A stretch of 64,000 nucleotides of DNA, from the NCBI RefSeq assembly GCF_003105115.1, contig NZ_QETH01000010.1:1-64000 (forward strand), read 5' to 3'. The notes beneath the pieces are model-generated. The model was not told where the DNA came from. It was given only the letters and a program-made list of their open reading frames with translations, and made no database searches. Source of the stretch: Flavobacterium sp. HTF (GTDB taxonomy: Bacteria; Bacteroidota; Bacteroidia; Flavobacteriales; Flavobacteriaceae). A program made the position numbers and the translations under genes. How positions within the stretch are numbered: position 1 is the stretch's first letter; each line of letters starts with the position of its first letter. This document shows, piece after piece, positions 22,277 through 31,115 of the stretch.

Positions 22277-22648
22277 TTATTTTAATTCAACTACAGCTCC
22301 AGCTTCTTCTAATGATTTTTTAAGACCTTCAGCCTCTTCTTTAGAAACACCTTCTTTAACGTTGCTTGGAGCTCCGTCAACTACATCTTTAGCTTCTTTC
22401 AAACCTAAACCTGTAAGTTCTTTAACTAATTTTACAACTGCTAATTTAGAAGCTCCAGCTTCTTTTAATACAACTGTAAATTCAGTTTGTGCTTCTTCAG
22501 CAGCACCTTCTCCACCACCAGCAGCAACTACTACAGCTGCAGCAGCAGGCTCGATACCATACTCGTCTTTTAATATTGTTGCTAATTCGTTAACTTCTTT
22601 AACTGTTAGGTTAACTAATTGTTCTGCGAATTGTTTCAAATCTGCCAT
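22277..22648 (-). CDS. rplL: 50S ribosomal protein L7/L12
   Basis: 123-residue stalk protein that recruits translational GTPases. It shows the usual order: N-terminal dimerisation helices ([15 protein letters not shown]), an Ala/Gly/Val-rich hinge around residues 35-55, and a C-terminal domain with [15 protein letters not shown]. It directly follows rplJ. Its stop region overlaps a GTTGAATTA/TAATTCAAC inverted repeat. Confidence 0.98.
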   Translation of the reverse strand: MADLKQFAEQLVNLTVKEVNELATILKDEYGIEPAAAAVVVAAGGGEGAAEEAQTEFTVVLKEAGASKLAVVKLVKELTGLGLKEAKDVVDGAPSNVKEGVSKEEAEGLKKSLEEAGAVVELK

Positions 22649-22734
22649 TTTTTCTATCGTTTAAAATGATTTGTAAAATTATAATTTATTTGTGTGTGCG
22701 AATTTAATAACACAAAAGACAATTGCCTTCTATA

Positions 22735-23235
22735 TTAAGCTTCTTCTGACTCTTCGCCAGCGAATTTGTTCTGAAGAGCAGAAATAATTCTTTGAGCTGG
22801 TGATTGTAACAATCCAATAAGTTCTCCAAGAAGTTCTTCTTTAGATTTAATAGTTGCTAACGCATCTAATTGATTGTCTCCAATATATACCTCAGAATTA
22901 ATATAAGCACCTTTTAAAATTGGTTTATCAGATTTCTTACGGAAATCTTTGATAATTTTTCCAGGAGCATTAGCCACATCAGAAATGAATATAGCACTGT
23001 TACCAGCTAAAACTGTAGGTAAATCACCATAATCATTAGAAGAAGCTTCCATTGCTTTTGCAAGCAAAGTGTTCTTCACAACCTCTAATTTGATGCCCGC
23101 TTTAAAACAAGCTCTACGTAAGTTTGAAGTTGTCTCTGCGTTTAAACCAGAAATATCAGATATATAAATGATATTTGTACCAGCTAACTGCGCAGTTAAA
23201 TTTTCAATCGCGATTGATTTTTCTTCTCTAGTCAT
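22735..23235 (-). CDS. rplJ: 50S ribosomal protein L10
   Basis: 166-residue stalk base protein that carries the L7/L12 dimers. It follows rplA after only 22 bases, so there is no room for a separate long L10 leader; autoregulation, if present, would act on the rplK-rplA transcript or within the short gap. Confidence 0.97.
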   Translation of the reverse strand: MTREEKSIAIENLTAQLAGTNIIYISDISGLNAETTSNLRRACFKAGIKLEVVKNTLLAKAMEASSNDYGDLPTVLAGNSAIFISDVANAPGKIIKDFRKKSDKPILKGAYINSEVYIGDNQLDALATIKSKEELLGELIGLLQSPAQRIISALQNKFAGEESEEA

Positions 23236-23257
23236 ACTAAAAATTATTAACTACCAA

Positions 23258-23947
23258 TTATACTGCTTTTGGGTCTAATGCAATAGCAGGACTCATAGTG
23301 CTTGTAAGGTGGATACCTTTAATGTATGTACCTTTAGCAGCAGTTGGTTTAAGTTTTATTAATGTTTGAATAATTTCGTGTGCATTGTCAACAATTTGCT
23401 CAGCTCCAAAAGAAACTTTACCAATTCCTGCATGAACGATACCTGTTTTATCAACTTTAAAGTCGATTTTACCAGCTTTTACCTCTTGAACAGCTTTTGC
23501 AACATCCATAGTTACAGTACCTGTTTTAGGGTTTGGCATTAAACCTCTAGGTCCTAAAATACGACCTAATGGACCTAATTTACCCATAACAGCTGGCATA
23601 GTGATGATAACATCAACATCTGTCCAACCATCTTTGATTTTTTGTAAATAATCGTCAAGACCTACATAGTCTGCTCCAGCTTCTTTAGCTTCCGCTTCTT
23701 TATCCGGAGTAACCAATGCTAATACTTTAACATCTTTACCAGTTCCGTGAGGTAATGTAACTACACCTCTAACCATTTGATTCGCTTTTCTTGGATCAAC
23801 ACCCAAACGAACTGCGATATCAACAGACTCATCAAATTTTGCAGAAGCAACAACTTTCAATAATGCCGCAGCATCTTTTAGAGAGTATAATTTGTTCTTT
23901 TCAATTTTTGAAGCAGCCTCTTTTTGCTTTTTTGTTAATTTTGCCAT
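23258..23947 (-). CDS. rplA: 50S ribosomal protein L1
   Basis: 229-residue L1 stalk protein involved in release of deacylated tRNA. The conserved [15 protein letters not shown] stretch is present. It lies 13 bases after rplK, in the standard rplK-rplA-rplJ-rplL order. Confidence 0.98.
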   Translation of the reverse strand: MAKLTKKQKEAASKIEKNKLYSLKDAAALLKVVASAKFDESVDIAVRLGVDPRKANQMVRGVVTLPHGTGKDVKVLALVTPDKEAEAKEAGADYVGLDDYLQKIKDGWTDVDVIITMPAVMGKLGPLGRILGPRGLMPNPKTGTVTMDVAKAVQEVKAGKIDFKVDKTGIVHAGIGKVSFGAEQIVDNAHEIIQTLIKLKPTAAKGTYIKGIHLTSTMSPAIALDPKAV

Positions 23948-23960
23948 GTCTTTTTCTTAA

Positions 23961-24398
23961 TTAAAAAGGAGCATCTCCTGATACAGTTATACCCATAGAT
24001 CTAGCTGTTCCAGCAACCATACTCATTGCTTTTTCTACTGTAAAAGCATTTAAGTCAGGCATTTTGTCTTCAGCAATAGCTCTAATTTGTTCCCAAGTAA
24101 CACTAGCTACTTTTTTACGATTAGGCTCACCAGAACCAGATTTTAGCTTTGCAGCTTCCATTAACTGAACTGCTGCTGGAGGAGTCTTAACAACAAAATC
24201 GAATGATTTGTCTTTGTACACAGTGATTTGCACTGGACAAATTTTGCCAGGTTTATCCTGAGTTCTAGCATTAAATTGCTTACAGAACTCCATGATATTA
24301 ACCCCAGCAGCTCCTAAAGCAGGTCCAACCGGTGGCGACGGATTCGCAGCACCTCCCTTAACTTGTAGTTTAACTACCTTACTAATTTCTTTAGCCAT
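23961..24398 (-). CDS. rplK: 50S ribosomal protein L11
   Basis: 145-residue L11. The start is the ATG at 24398 ([16 protein letters not shown]); an in-frame extension of nine codons upstream has no family match. The proline-rich N-terminal loop ([14 protein letters not shown]) and C-terminal rRNA-binding domain (TARSMGITV) are present. Confidence 0.97.
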   Translation of the reverse strand: MAKEISKVVKLQVKGGAANPSPPVGPALGAAGVNIMEFCKQFNARTQDKPGKICPVQITVYKDKSFDFVVKTPPAAVQLMEAAKLKSGSGEPNRKKVASVTWEQIRAIAEDKMPDLNAFTVEKAMSMVAGTARSMGITVSGDAPF

Positions 24399-24465
24399 TT
24401 TTAAAAAATTTAACACTGTAATCAATGGAAGCGATTACAATGGATATTATATATGTAACAAAAAA

Positions 24466-25017
24466 TTATACTTTTTCAACTTGCATAAAACTCAATTCCA
24501 ATGGTGTTTTTCTTCCGAAAATCTTAACCATAACTTCAAGTTTACGCTTCTCTTCATTGATTTTTTCAACCGTACCGTTAAATCCATTAAATGGACCATC
24601 AATTACCTTAACAGTTTCACCTAAGTTAAACGGAATAGCGCGAGTATCTGTATTAACAGCAAGCTCATCTACCTTACCTAACATACGATTTACTTCAGAA
24701 AGTCTCAATGGCACAGGTTCTCCGCCTTTGATTTCTCCTAAAAAACCAATTACACTTGTAATAGATTTAATAATATGAGGTATCTCACCAACTAAATTGG
24801 CTTCGATCATAACATATCCAGGGAAATAAACTTTATCCTTAGACATTTTTTTCCCTTCTTTTACAGTAACTACTTTTTCTGTAGGCACTAGAACTTGGGA
24901 AACATAATCACCCATACCTAATCTGGCAATTTCAGTTTCGATGTAAGCTTTGACTTTGTTTTCCTGTCCGCTTACAGCTCTAACTACATACCATTTTTTC
25001 ACATTATTATCTGCCAT
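24466..25017 (-). CDS. nusG: Transcription termination/antitermination protein NusG
   Basis: 183 residues: an NGN domain (WYVVRAVSGQENKVKAYIE) that binds RNA polymerase and a C-terminal KOW domain (about 127-155, GETVKVIDGPFNGFNGTVE) that contacts ribosome or Rho. The ATG at 25017 was chosen over the GTG codon just before it. It follows secE by 10 bases. Confidence 0.97.
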   Translation of the reverse strand: MADNNVKKWYVVRAVSGQENKVKAYIETEIARLGMGDYVSQVLVPTEKVVTVKEGKKMSKDKVYFPGYVMIEANLVGEIPHIIKSITSVIGFLGEIKGGEPVPLRLSEVNRMLGKVDELAVNTDTRAIPFNLGETVKVIDGPFNGFNGTVEKINEEKRKLEVMVKIFGRKTPLELSFMQVEKV

Positions 25018-25027
25018 CACAAAAAAA

Positions 25028-25225
25028 TTATCCTTTTAACCAGTTAAAAAATCCAGCTAAAGCTTTTGCAAAAAATTCATCTACTCCCCATGTTGCCAAA
25101 GCAAATAGAACTGAAAATACAGCCACAACAATTGTCAATTTTTGAACCTCAGCCCAAGCTGGCCAAGTAACATTTGACTTTAACTCCTCGAAAGCCTCTG
25201 ATAAATAATTAGTAACTTTTGTCAT
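25028..25225 (-). CDS. secE: Preprotein translocase subunit SecE
   Basis: 65-residue single-membrane-segment form of SecE, which stabilises SecY. A conserved amphipathic helix (EAFEELKSNVTWPAWAEVQKL) precedes the membrane helix at about residues 30-50. It is located between tRNA-Trp and nusG. Confidence 0.96.
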   Translation of the reverse strand: MTKVTNYLSEAFEELKSNVTWPAWAEVQKLTIVVAVFSVLFALATWGVDEFFAKALAGFFNWLKG

Positions 25226-25243
25226 TTGATAAATTTTTTATTG

Positions 25244-25314
25244 CACGGGCGGAGGGATTCGAACCCCCATCAACGGTTTTGGAGACCGCTATTCTACCCT
25301 TGAACTACGCCCGT
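25244..25314 (-). tRNA. tRNA-Trp (CCA)
   Basis: Full cloverleaf: 7-bp acceptor ACGGGCG / CGCCCGT, anticodon loop CTCCAAA with anticodon CCA, and T-loop GTTCGAATC. The CCA end is not encoded. It sits between tuf and secE. Confidence 0.95.
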
Positions 25315-25318
25315 AATT

Positions 25319-25358
25319 AAAAGCCAGTGACTTCAGTTAAGAAAATCAACTGGCTTTT
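25319..25358 (-). terminator. Terminator after tuf
   Basis: Stem AAAAGCCAGT / ACTGGCTTTT with a 20-base loop, between the tuf stop and tRNA-Trp. It probably reduces read-through from tuf into tRNA-Trp-secE-nusG. Confidence 0.65.
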
Positions 25359-25375
25359 TATAGTTTTTTATAGGA

Positions 25376-26563
25376 TTATCCTACGATTTCAGTCACCTGA
25401 CCTGCACCTACTGTTCTACCACCTTCACGGATAGCGAAACGTAAACCTACGCTCATTGCGATTGGGCTTAATAAAGCAACATTGATAGTCAAGTTATCTC
25501 CTGGCATTACCATCTCTACTCCTTCTGGTAAAGTAATAACTCCTGTTACGTCAGTTGTACGTACGTAGAACTGTGGACGGTAGTTATTATGGAATGGAGT
25601 ATGACGTCCACCTTCTTCTTTTTTCAAGATATAAACCTCAGCTTTGAAAGTAGCGTGTGGTTTTACTGATCCTGGCTTAATGATAACCATTCCTCTTTTG
25701 ATAGATTCTTTATCAATACCTCTTAACAATAAACCTACGTTATCTCCAGCTTCACCTCTGTCAAGGATTTTACGGAACATCTCAACTCCTGTAATAGTAG
25801 AAGTTAATTTATCAGCTCCCATACCAATGATTTCAACTGGATCTCCTGTATTAGCAATACCTGTTTCGATACGACCTGTAGCAACAGTTCCACGACCAGT
25901 AATTGTAAATACGTCTTCAACCGGCATCAAGAATGGTTTTGCTACGTCACGCACTGGCTCTTCGATCCAAGCATCAACAGCTTCCATTAATTCAATGATT
26001 TTTGGTACCCAAGCAGGATCATTATTCAATCCTCCTAAAGCAGAACCTTGAACTACAGGACCATTATCTCCATCATATTCGTAGAAAGATAATAAATCTC
26101 TAATTTCCATTTCAACAAGCTCTAACAATTCAGCATCGTCAACCATATCCACTTTGTTCATGAAAACAACGATTCTTGGAATACCTACCTGACGACCTAA
26201 AAGGATGTGCTCACGAGTTTGTGGCATTGGACCATCTGTAGCAGCAACTACTAAGATAGCTCCGTCCATTTGAGCAGCACCAGTAACCATGTTCTTTACG
26301 TAATCCGCGTGACCTGGACAGTCAACGTGAGCGTAGTGACGGTTAGCTGTTTCGTACTCTACGTGTGATGTATTAATAGTAATACCTCTTTCTTTCTCCT
26401 CTGGAGCGTTATCGATTTGATCAAACGATTTTGCTTGACAGTAACCAGCATCAGACAATACTTTTGTAATTGCTGCAGTTAATGTAGTTTTTCCGTGATC
26501 CACGTGTCCAATTGTACCTATGTTTAAGTGCGGTTTGGAACGATTAAAATTCTCCTTTGCCAT
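25376..26563 (-). CDS. tuf: Elongation factor Tu
   Basis: 395-residue GTPase that delivers aminoacyl-tRNA to the ribosome. The P-loop GHVDHGKT is at 19-26, with DCPGHADY and NKVD further on. The tRNA-Thr-Tyr-Thr genes upstream and tRNA-Trp downstream resemble the tufB arrangement of other bacteria. Confidence 0.98.
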   Translation of the reverse strand: MAKENFNRSKPHLNIGTIGHVDHGKTTLTAAITKVLSDAGYCQAKSFDQIDNAPEEKERGITINTSHVEYETANRHYAHVDCPGHADYVKNMVTGAAQMDGAILVVAATDGPMPQTREHILLGRQVGIPRIVVFMNKVDMVDDAELLELVEMEIRDLLSFYEYDGDNGPVVQGSALGGLNNDPAWVPKIIELMEAVDAWIEEPVRDVAKPFLMPVEDVFTITGRGTVATGRIETGIANTGDPVEIIGMGADKLTSTITGVEMFRKILDRGEAGDNVGLLLRGIDKESIKRGMVIIKPGSVKPHATFKAEVYILKKEEGGRHTPFHNNYRPQFYVRTTDVTGVITLPEGVEMVMPGDNLTINVALLSPIAMSVGLRFAIREGGRTVGAGQVTEIVG

Positions 26564-26618
26564 TTTACTTAATTTTTAATCTTAGTTATATATTAATTTT
26601 CAATTTCCTACTTACTTG

Positions 26619-26690
26619 AGCCAATGTCGGGAATTGAACCCGAGACCTCTTCCTTACCAAGGAAGCACTCTACCCCTGAGCTACACCGGC
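26619..26690 (-). tRNA. tRNA-Thr (GGU)
   Basis: Acceptor GCCGGTG / CATTGGC (two G-U pairs), anticodon stem CTTCC/GGAAG with loop TTGGTAA giving anticodon GGU, and T-loop GTTCAATTC. Immediately upstream of tuf. Confidence 0.95.
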
Positions 26691-26777
26691 AGAGAGTTCT
26701 GATTTTAGACTTTTGAATTTAGATATCAGATTACAAAATCCGAAATCTCCAATCCAAAATCTTAACTTCTTTTTTTG

Positions 26778-26858
26778 TGGGGAGAGCAGGATTCGAACCT
26801 GCGAAGTTCACACAGCAGATTTACAGTCTGCCCTCGTTGGCCGCTTGAGTATCTCCCC
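26778..26858 (-). tRNA. tRNA-Tyr (GUA)
   Basis: Acceptor GGGGAGA / TCTCCCC, anticodon stem GCAGA/TCTGC with loop CTGTAAA giving anticodon GUA, and a long variable arm as expected for a class II tRNA (81 bases). Confidence 0.95.
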
Positions 26859-26912
26859 ATTTTTTTTTCAATAATTGCATGAACAATTTCAAATCGCATT
26901 TGAAATATTTAG

Positions 26913-26986
26913 AGCCGGCGGAGGGACTCGAACCCACGACCTGCTGATTACAAATCAGCTGCTCTAGCCAACTGAGCTACGCTGGC
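26913..26986 (-). tRNA. tRNA-Thr (UGU)
   Basis: Anticodon stem GCTGA/TCAGC with loop TTTGTAA gives anticodon UGU. The acceptor GCCAGCG / CGCCGGC has an A-C mismatch at the fourth pair. First gene of the tRNA-tuf unit. Confidence 0.93.
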
Positions 26987-27000
26987 AATTACATTAAAAA

Positions 27001-27022
27001 AGTCCGCTATTTCTAACGGACT
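27001..27022 (-). terminator. Terminator of the xerC-hpf unit
   Basis: Stem AGTCCGCTA / TAACGGACT with one G-U pair and a short loop, followed on the minus strand by TTTTTT (26995-27000). It abuts the promoter of the tRNA-tuf unit. Confidence 0.75.
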
Positions 27023-27023
27023 G

Positions 27024-27052
27024 CAAATGTAGCTATTTTATCTTTGAATCAA
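27024..27052 (-). promoter_or_regulatory. Promoter of the tRNA-Thr-Tyr-Thr-tuf unit
   Basis: On the minus strand TTG (27050-27052), 18 bases, then TACATTTG (27024-27031). This fits the Bacteroidota consensus TTG-N17-23-TAnnTTTG. The predicted start would fall inside the preceding hpf terminator hairpin. Confidence 0.8.
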
Positions 27053-27076
27053 AACATTTTTTAAAAAAAATTTCAA

Positions 27077-27379
27077 TTAAATGTGCGCTCTTATTTTTTC
27101 CTTCCTTTTTACCAATAAACGTTCTAAAGATTCAGCCGAAAGCTCTACCGCCTCCTCAAAAGTTTTACACTGTTTTTTAACTAAGAAATCGTCTCCGGGA
27201 ACATTAATCTTAATCTCTACCGCCTTATTCTCTTTATCACTTGTTCTTTCAACTTTTAAAAAAACATCTGCCGAGACAACACGATCATAGTATTTTTCCA
27301 GTTTATCCATTCTTTCCTGAATAAAGTCTACCAACTTTCTGTCAACAGTGAAGTTAACTGCATGAACATCTACCTTCAT
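27077..27379 (-). CDS. hpf: Ribosome hibernation promoting factor, short form
   Basis: 100-residue HPF/YfiA-family protein that binds the small-subunit decoding region in stationary phase. The start at 27379 (MKVDVHAVNFTVD) was chosen because an upstream in-frame start would overlap xerC and adds an unrelated 21-residue extension. There is no C-terminal dimerisation domain, so this is the short form. It follows xerC by 34 bases. Confidence 0.93.
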   Translation of the reverse strand: MKVDVHAVNFTVDRKLVDFIQERMDKLEKYYDRVVSADVFLKVERTSDKENKAVEIKINVPGDDFLVKKQCKTFEEAVELSAESLERLLVKRKEKIRAHI

Positions 27380-27413
27380 AATATAAATTTTAGGGTTTAA
27401 CATTTCAGAATTA

Positions 27414-28307
27414 TTATTTATTCCTCGGATGCGCATCACCATACACTTTTTTAAGTTCTGCTAAACTATTATGAGTATACACCTGCGTAGACGCCAAACT
27501 AGAATGCCCTAATAACTCTTTAACTGAATTTAAATCTGCTCCGTTATTTAATAAGTGAGTCGCAAAAGTATGCCTAAGGACATGAGGACTTTTTTTTACC
27601 TTTTCAGAGACCCTACTAAAGTAAGAATTAATTAATCGATACACAAAAGATTCGCTCAATTTTAACCCTTTTTTTGAAATAAAAAAATAATCATCATCAA
27701 CTATATTTTCAACAAGAGCCCTCTCTTTTAAATACAAATTAAATTGCAGCAGTACGACCGGCAAAACAGGAACAATACGCTCCTTATTTCTTTTCCCCAA
27801 AACCTTAATTACATTTGAAGACAGATCTACATTATGAATTTTCAGATTTATCAATTCTGCCCTTCGTATTCCGGTAGCATAAAACAATTCAACAATCAAT
27901 TTGTCCCTTATTTCTTCAAAACCAACAGGATCACTTACTTCCTCCATTAAATCCGTAAGTTCTTTTTCAGAAAACGGAATCTGAACTTTTTTCGGGGTTT
28001 TTAAAGCTTTATGCTTTAACATTGGATTTAATTCTATTTGCTTTGTTTTTAATAGAAATTTATAATATGCTTTTAAGGAAGCCATTTTTCTATTTACAGA
28101 CACATTAGAAATATCCTGATCCACTAAAGAAACAATCCAACTCCTGATCTGACTATAATTAACATGTTCAATATTTTCCTGTTCAAAACGGGATTTATTA
28201 AACAATTCAAAGAACTCTATATCATTCAGATAAGCAGTAGCCGTATGTGGTGAATATTTTTTCTCCAACAAAAGATAATCTCTAAATGCCTCTTTATTTG
28301 TTTTCAT
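27414..28307 (-). CDS. xerC: Tyrosine recombinase of the XerC/XerD family
   Basis: 297 residues from the ATG at 28307 (an in-frame TTG lies two codons upstream). N-terminal SAM-like DNA-binding domain and C-terminal catalytic domain. Near the end the catalytic set is visible: Arg in TGIRRAEL, Lys in LGKRNKER, HVLRH, the second His in LLGHSS, and Tyr in TQVYTH. Chromosome dimer resolution at dif is the family role. No dif site or mobile element was seen nearby, and whether it is XerC or XerD cannot be decided here. Confidence 0.9.
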   Translation of the reverse strand: MKTNKEAFRDYLLLEKKYSPHTATAYLNDIEFFELFNKSRFEQENIEHVNYSQIRSWIVSLVDQDISNVSVNRKMASLKAYYKFLLKTKQIELNPMLKHKALKTPKKVQIPFSEKELTDLMEEVSDPVGFEEIRDKLIVELFYATGIRRAELINLKIHNVDLSSNVIKVLGKRNKERIVPVLPVVLLQFNLYLKERALVENIVDDDYFFISKKGLKLSESFVYRLINSYFSRVSEKVKKSPHVLRHTFATHLLNNGADLNSVKELLGHSSLASTQVYTHNSLAELKKVYGDAHPRNK

Positions 28308-28398
28308 ACGCAAGCCTATCTACCTATATATGTAATATTCACTCCCAACTTTCTTTCTTACCTACCCCCTCTTATTCATCATCTCAAAATTAAGCATA

Positions 28399-28443
28399 AA
28401 AAAACCGTTAGCCTCAAAAAATATCTTTTTGATGACTAACGGT
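28399..28443 (-). terminator. Terminator of rpsU
   Basis: Outer stem ACCGTTAG / CTAACGGT with a nested TCAAAAA/TTTTTGA helix, followed on the minus strand by a T-run (TTTTTTT). Confidence 0.85.
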
Positions 28444-28465
28444 AATTATTTTGCAAAGCTTAATA

Positions 28466-28660
28466 CTAACTCTCTAAACTATCTCTCAAGTTTTGAATGT
28501 AAGCAGCTTTTTGAATTTGAGCTCTTTTGATAACAGAAGGCTTAATAAAAGCAGTACGTGCTCTTAATTGACGAACAGTTCCTGTTTTATCAAATTTTCT
28601 TTTATAGCGCTTTAATGCTCTATCGATATTTTCTCCGTCTTTAATTGGTATAATTAACAT
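28466..28660 (-). CDS. rpsU: 30S ribosomal protein S21 (bS21)
   Basis: 64-residue S21, longer at the C-terminus than needed for the core but typical of Bacteroidota. In Flavobacterium, bS21 together with bS18 and bS6 sequesters the 3' end of 16S rRNA, which explains the rarity of Shine-Dalgarno use. This gene has a strong Shine-Dalgarno 8 bases before ATG and its own promoter and terminator. In F. johnsoniae, bS21-lacking ribosomes translate rpsU through it, giving autoregulation; the same is expected here. Confidence 0.96.
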   Translation of the reverse strand: MLIIPIKDGENIDRALKRYKRKFDKTGTVRQLRARTAFIKPSVIKRAQIQKAAYIQNLRDSLES

Positions 28661-28668
28661 AATATAGA

Positions 28669-28676
28669 CACCTCCT
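28669..28676 (-). promoter_or_regulatory. Strong Shine-Dalgarno of rpsU
   Basis: AGGAGGTG on the minus strand pairs with eight bases of the conserved anti-Shine-Dalgarno, with an 8-base spacer to ATG. I noticed no comparably strong site before the other genes of the window. Confidence 0.85.
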
Positions 28677-28689
28677 CTCGTTAAGGCTG

Positions 28690-28719
28690 CAAAAGTAATT
28701 ATTAATTATGAATTACCAA
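28690..28719 (-). promoter_or_regulatory. Promoter of rpsU
   Basis: Minus strand TTG (28717-28719), 19 bases, TACTTTTG (28690-28697). Full match to the Bacteroidota promoter pattern, giving a short leader that contains the Shine-Dalgarno. Confidence 0.8.
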
Positions 28720-28793
28720 TCATAAATACTGAATTATTTTCCTATTCCAGAAAAGAAAAACAGATTCACTCAATCAGATCTGACTAAGAATCT

Positions 28794-29936
28794 TTATTCT
28801 TTCAATAAATTTCTGGAAATTACTAATTTTTGAATTTCAGTAGTTCCTTCTCCAATGGTACATAATTTTGAATCACGATAAAATTTCTCAACAGGAAAAT
28901 CTTTCGTATATCCATAACCACCATGAATCTGAACAGCTTCGTTAGCCACTTTAACACAAACTTCGGAGGCATACATTTTAGCCATGGCTCCCATTGTAGT
29001 AACCGGTTTATGTTCCTGTTTTAAGAAAGCAGCTTTATGCAATAATAATTCTGATGCTTCAATTTCTGTTGCCATATCAGCCAGCTTAAATGATATTCCC
29101 TGAAAATTAGCTATTGGCTGACCAAACTGATGTCTTTCTTTTGAATATTTTAATGCAGCTTCGTAAGCTCCTTTTGAGATTCCAAGTGATAAAGCACCAA
29201 TAGAAATTCTTCCTCCATCGAGAATCTTCATTGCCTGTACAAAGCCCTGCCCTACTTCTCCTAATCTGTTTGCATCGGGAATACGGCAATTATCAAAAAC
29301 CAATTCAGCCGTTTCACTGGCACGCATTCCTAATTTATTTTCTTTCTTTCCTGATGTAAATCCTGGCATTCCTTTTTCAAAAACAAAAGCTGTCATTCCT
29401 TTTGAATCTCCTTTTTCTCCAGTTCGGACTATTACAACAGCGATATCTCCAGAGATAGCATGTGTAATAAAGTTTTTAGCTCCGTTTACTACCCAGAAAT
29501 CACCATCCTTAACTGCTGTAGTATTCATTCCGCCTGCATCAGAGCCTGTGTTATGCTCCGTTAGTCCCCATGCCCCAATATATTCTGCGGTAGCTAGTTT
29601 TGGAAGCCATTTCTTCTTTTGCTCCTCATTTCCGAATGTCAAAATGTGGTTGGTACATAATGAATTATGGGCCGCTACTGATAACCCTATAGAAGGATCT
29701 ACTTTTGAAATCTCTTCTACAACAGTAATATATTCATGATATCCCAGTCCGCTTCCTCCATATTCTTCCGGAACTAAAACGCCCATAAATCCCATTTCTC
29801 CTAATTTTTTAAATAAGGGTATTGGAAATGTCTGAGCCTCATCCCACTCCATTATATTTGGCCGGATATTTTTTTCAGCAAATTCTTTAATCGATTGTGC
29901 AATCATCGATTGTGTTTCGTTATAATCAAAATTCAT
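28794..29936 (-). CDS. Acyl-CoA dehydrogenase
   Basis: 380-residue FAD enzyme of the acyl-CoA dehydrogenase family, which introduces the alpha-beta double bond in fatty acyl-CoA or branched acyl-CoA oxidation. The substrate-binding GAWGLTEHNTGSDAGG stretch, the FAD-binding CVKVANEAVQIHGGYGY stretch and the catalytic base Glu363 in GEGTTEIQ are visible. The chain-length specificity cannot be read from the sequence. It follows the helix-hairpin-helix gene by 16 bases but also has a promoter inside that gene's end. Confidence 0.94.
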   Translation of the reverse strand: MNFDYNETQSMIAQSIKEFAEKNIRPNIMEWDEAQTFPIPLFKKLGEMGFMGVLVPEEYGGSGLGYHEYITVVEEISKVDPSIGLSVAAHNSLCTNHILTFGNEEQKKKWLPKLATAEYIGAWGLTEHNTGSDAGGMNTTAVKDGDFWVVNGAKNFITHAISGDIAVVIVRTGEKGDSKGMTAFVFEKGMPGFTSGKKENKLGMRASETAELVFDNCRIPDANRLGEVGQGFVQAMKILDGGRISIGALSLGISKGAYEAALKYSKERHQFGQPIANFQGISFKLADMATEIEASELLLHKAAFLKQEHKPVTTMGAMAKMYASEVCVKVANEAVQIHGGYGYTKDFPVEKFYRDSKLCTIGEGTTEIQKLVISRNLLKE

Positions 29937-29952
29937 TTGTAGTCGGTTATTT

Positions 29953-30858
29953 TTAGAACTCCAAATATAAACTAATTATTTTTGCTTTTTCAACAGGAAA
30001 ACCTTTAATTTTTGATAAATCCTCAATATTTTTAAAATCTCCGTTCATACTTCGATACGTTATGATTTGTTTTGCCAATGCATATTTAAAATAAGGAAAC
30101 TGAGCTAATTCTTTTAAAGAAATATCATTTATTGCAATTTTCTTAAAGTTTGGCAGTGAATAAATTTTAAAATGGTTGTTTAATTCATAGAGGACTTCCG
30201 GAGAGAGTCCCCAAACTTCATTCAATTGCTCCATTGAAACAAATCCGCCTAAAATTTCTTTTTGTTTTAGTATTCGTAATGATATAGCTTCACCAACTCC
30301 ATATATTTTAACAAGATCTTCCTGTGTTGCCTGATTTATATCAATCAGTACTATTTTTTCTTTTTTGGTAAATGTCTTTTCAGGATATTTTTTATACTCT
30401 TTATTATCCTCCTTATTATTTACAAATTCTTTTTTGTTCTTAATCCAGTCCGGAAATTTAAAAAGAGGCGAAAGAACCTTTAATAATGAATCTGAAATTT
30501 TTGTGACCTGCTGGAATTCTTCGGGCGAGTTTACATATTTGTTTTCTTTTCTAAATGCCATTAGCCTGTCAATTTCCTCGATTGACATTCCTAGTTTATA
30601 CCCTTTATAATCGGTTATAAAATTTGGGTTGAATAAATAAACTTGTGGTTTGTTTTTATATTTTTCCTTCTTTAAGGAATTTATTTCGGTCTGTAAAGCC
30701 AGCCATTTTTGTTTTTCAGGAAAAAATTTGTCCGGAGAAGCAAAATTCACATAGAAATAAGCGATCTGTAAAACTATAATTAAGCTAAAAAGAAATATAA
30801 TTCCTGCCCGTTGGTGATTTGTAAACTTAAAATATCCTGTTAATCTCTTTAAAATCAT
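29953..30858 (-). CDS. Helix-hairpin-helix protein, ComEA-like
   Basis: 301 residues: one N-terminal membrane segment (about 16-36), then three helix-hairpin-helix-type repeats (around residues 75-110, INQATQEDLVKIYGVGEAISLRIL at 175-200, and the C-terminal NDISLKELAQFPYFKYALAKQI). HHH repeats of the ComEA type bind DNA non-specifically; the periplasmic location suggests DNA uptake or surface-bound DNA, but no competence genes are adjacent. Between repeats lies a lysine-rich linker. Confidence 0.8.
   Translation of the reverse strand: MILKRLTGYFKFTNHQRAGIIFLFSLIIVLQIAYFYVNFASPDKFFPEKQKWLALQTEINSLKKEKYKNKPQVYLFNPNFITDYKGYKLGMSIEEIDRLMAFRKENKYVNSPEEFQQVTKISDSLLKVLSPLFKFPDWIKNKKEFVNNKEDNKEYKKYPEKTFTKKEKIVLIDINQATQEDLVKIYGVGEAISLRILKQKEILGGFVSMEQLNEVWGLSPEVLYELNNHFKIYSLPNFKKIAINDISLKELAQFPYFKYALAKQIITYRSMNGDFKNIEDLSKIKGFPVEKAKIISLYLEF
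29962..29993 (-). promoter_or_regulatory. Promoter of the acyl-CoA dehydrogenase inside the upstream gene
   Basis: Minus strand TTG (29991-29993), 21 bases, TATATTTG (29962-29969), within the 3' end of the helix-hairpin-helix gene and 26 bases before the dehydrogenase ATG. Confidence 0.65.
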
Positions 30859-31051
30859 TAAAATTTAAATTACTATTTATTAAACCAAAAATAGCATTAA
30901 TTTTATAAGAAAATTTTTATAAAATATTTATTTAACATTCTGTTGTTTTTTTACATGATGAGAGAAAGTAATAATCACAATTCGTGATTAAACAATATTT
31001 TTAGTACATATTATATAAAGTTTAAATATTTTATAACTTAAAATTATATAA

Positions 31052-31085
31052 TTGTTTTTATTTTTTATAAAAAACGATACATTTG
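31052..31085 (+). promoter_or_regulatory. Promoter of the APC permease
   Basis: TTG (31052-31054), 23 bases, TACATTTG (31078-31085). The -7 element overlaps a possible TTG start at 31083, which argues for the downstream ATG as real start. Confidence 0.7.
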
Positions 31086-31115
31086 GAGCTTAATAACAAC
31101 AAACCTATATTATAT

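Noticed and set aside
24292-24778. Overlapping plus-strand frames opposite rplK and nusG
   Set aside because: They contradict the highly conserved ribosomal operon and share no family.
27380-27442. N-terminal extension of hpf
   Set aside because: It would overlap xerC and is not part of the HPF fold.
27414-28307. XerC-like recombinase as part of an integrated mobile element
   Set aside because: It is embedded between rpsU and hpf in a core gene order, with no attachment repeats or cargo.
31083-31115. TTG start for the APC permease
   Set aside because: It falls inside the predicted -7 element, so it could not be part of the transcript; ATG at 31116 is preferred.
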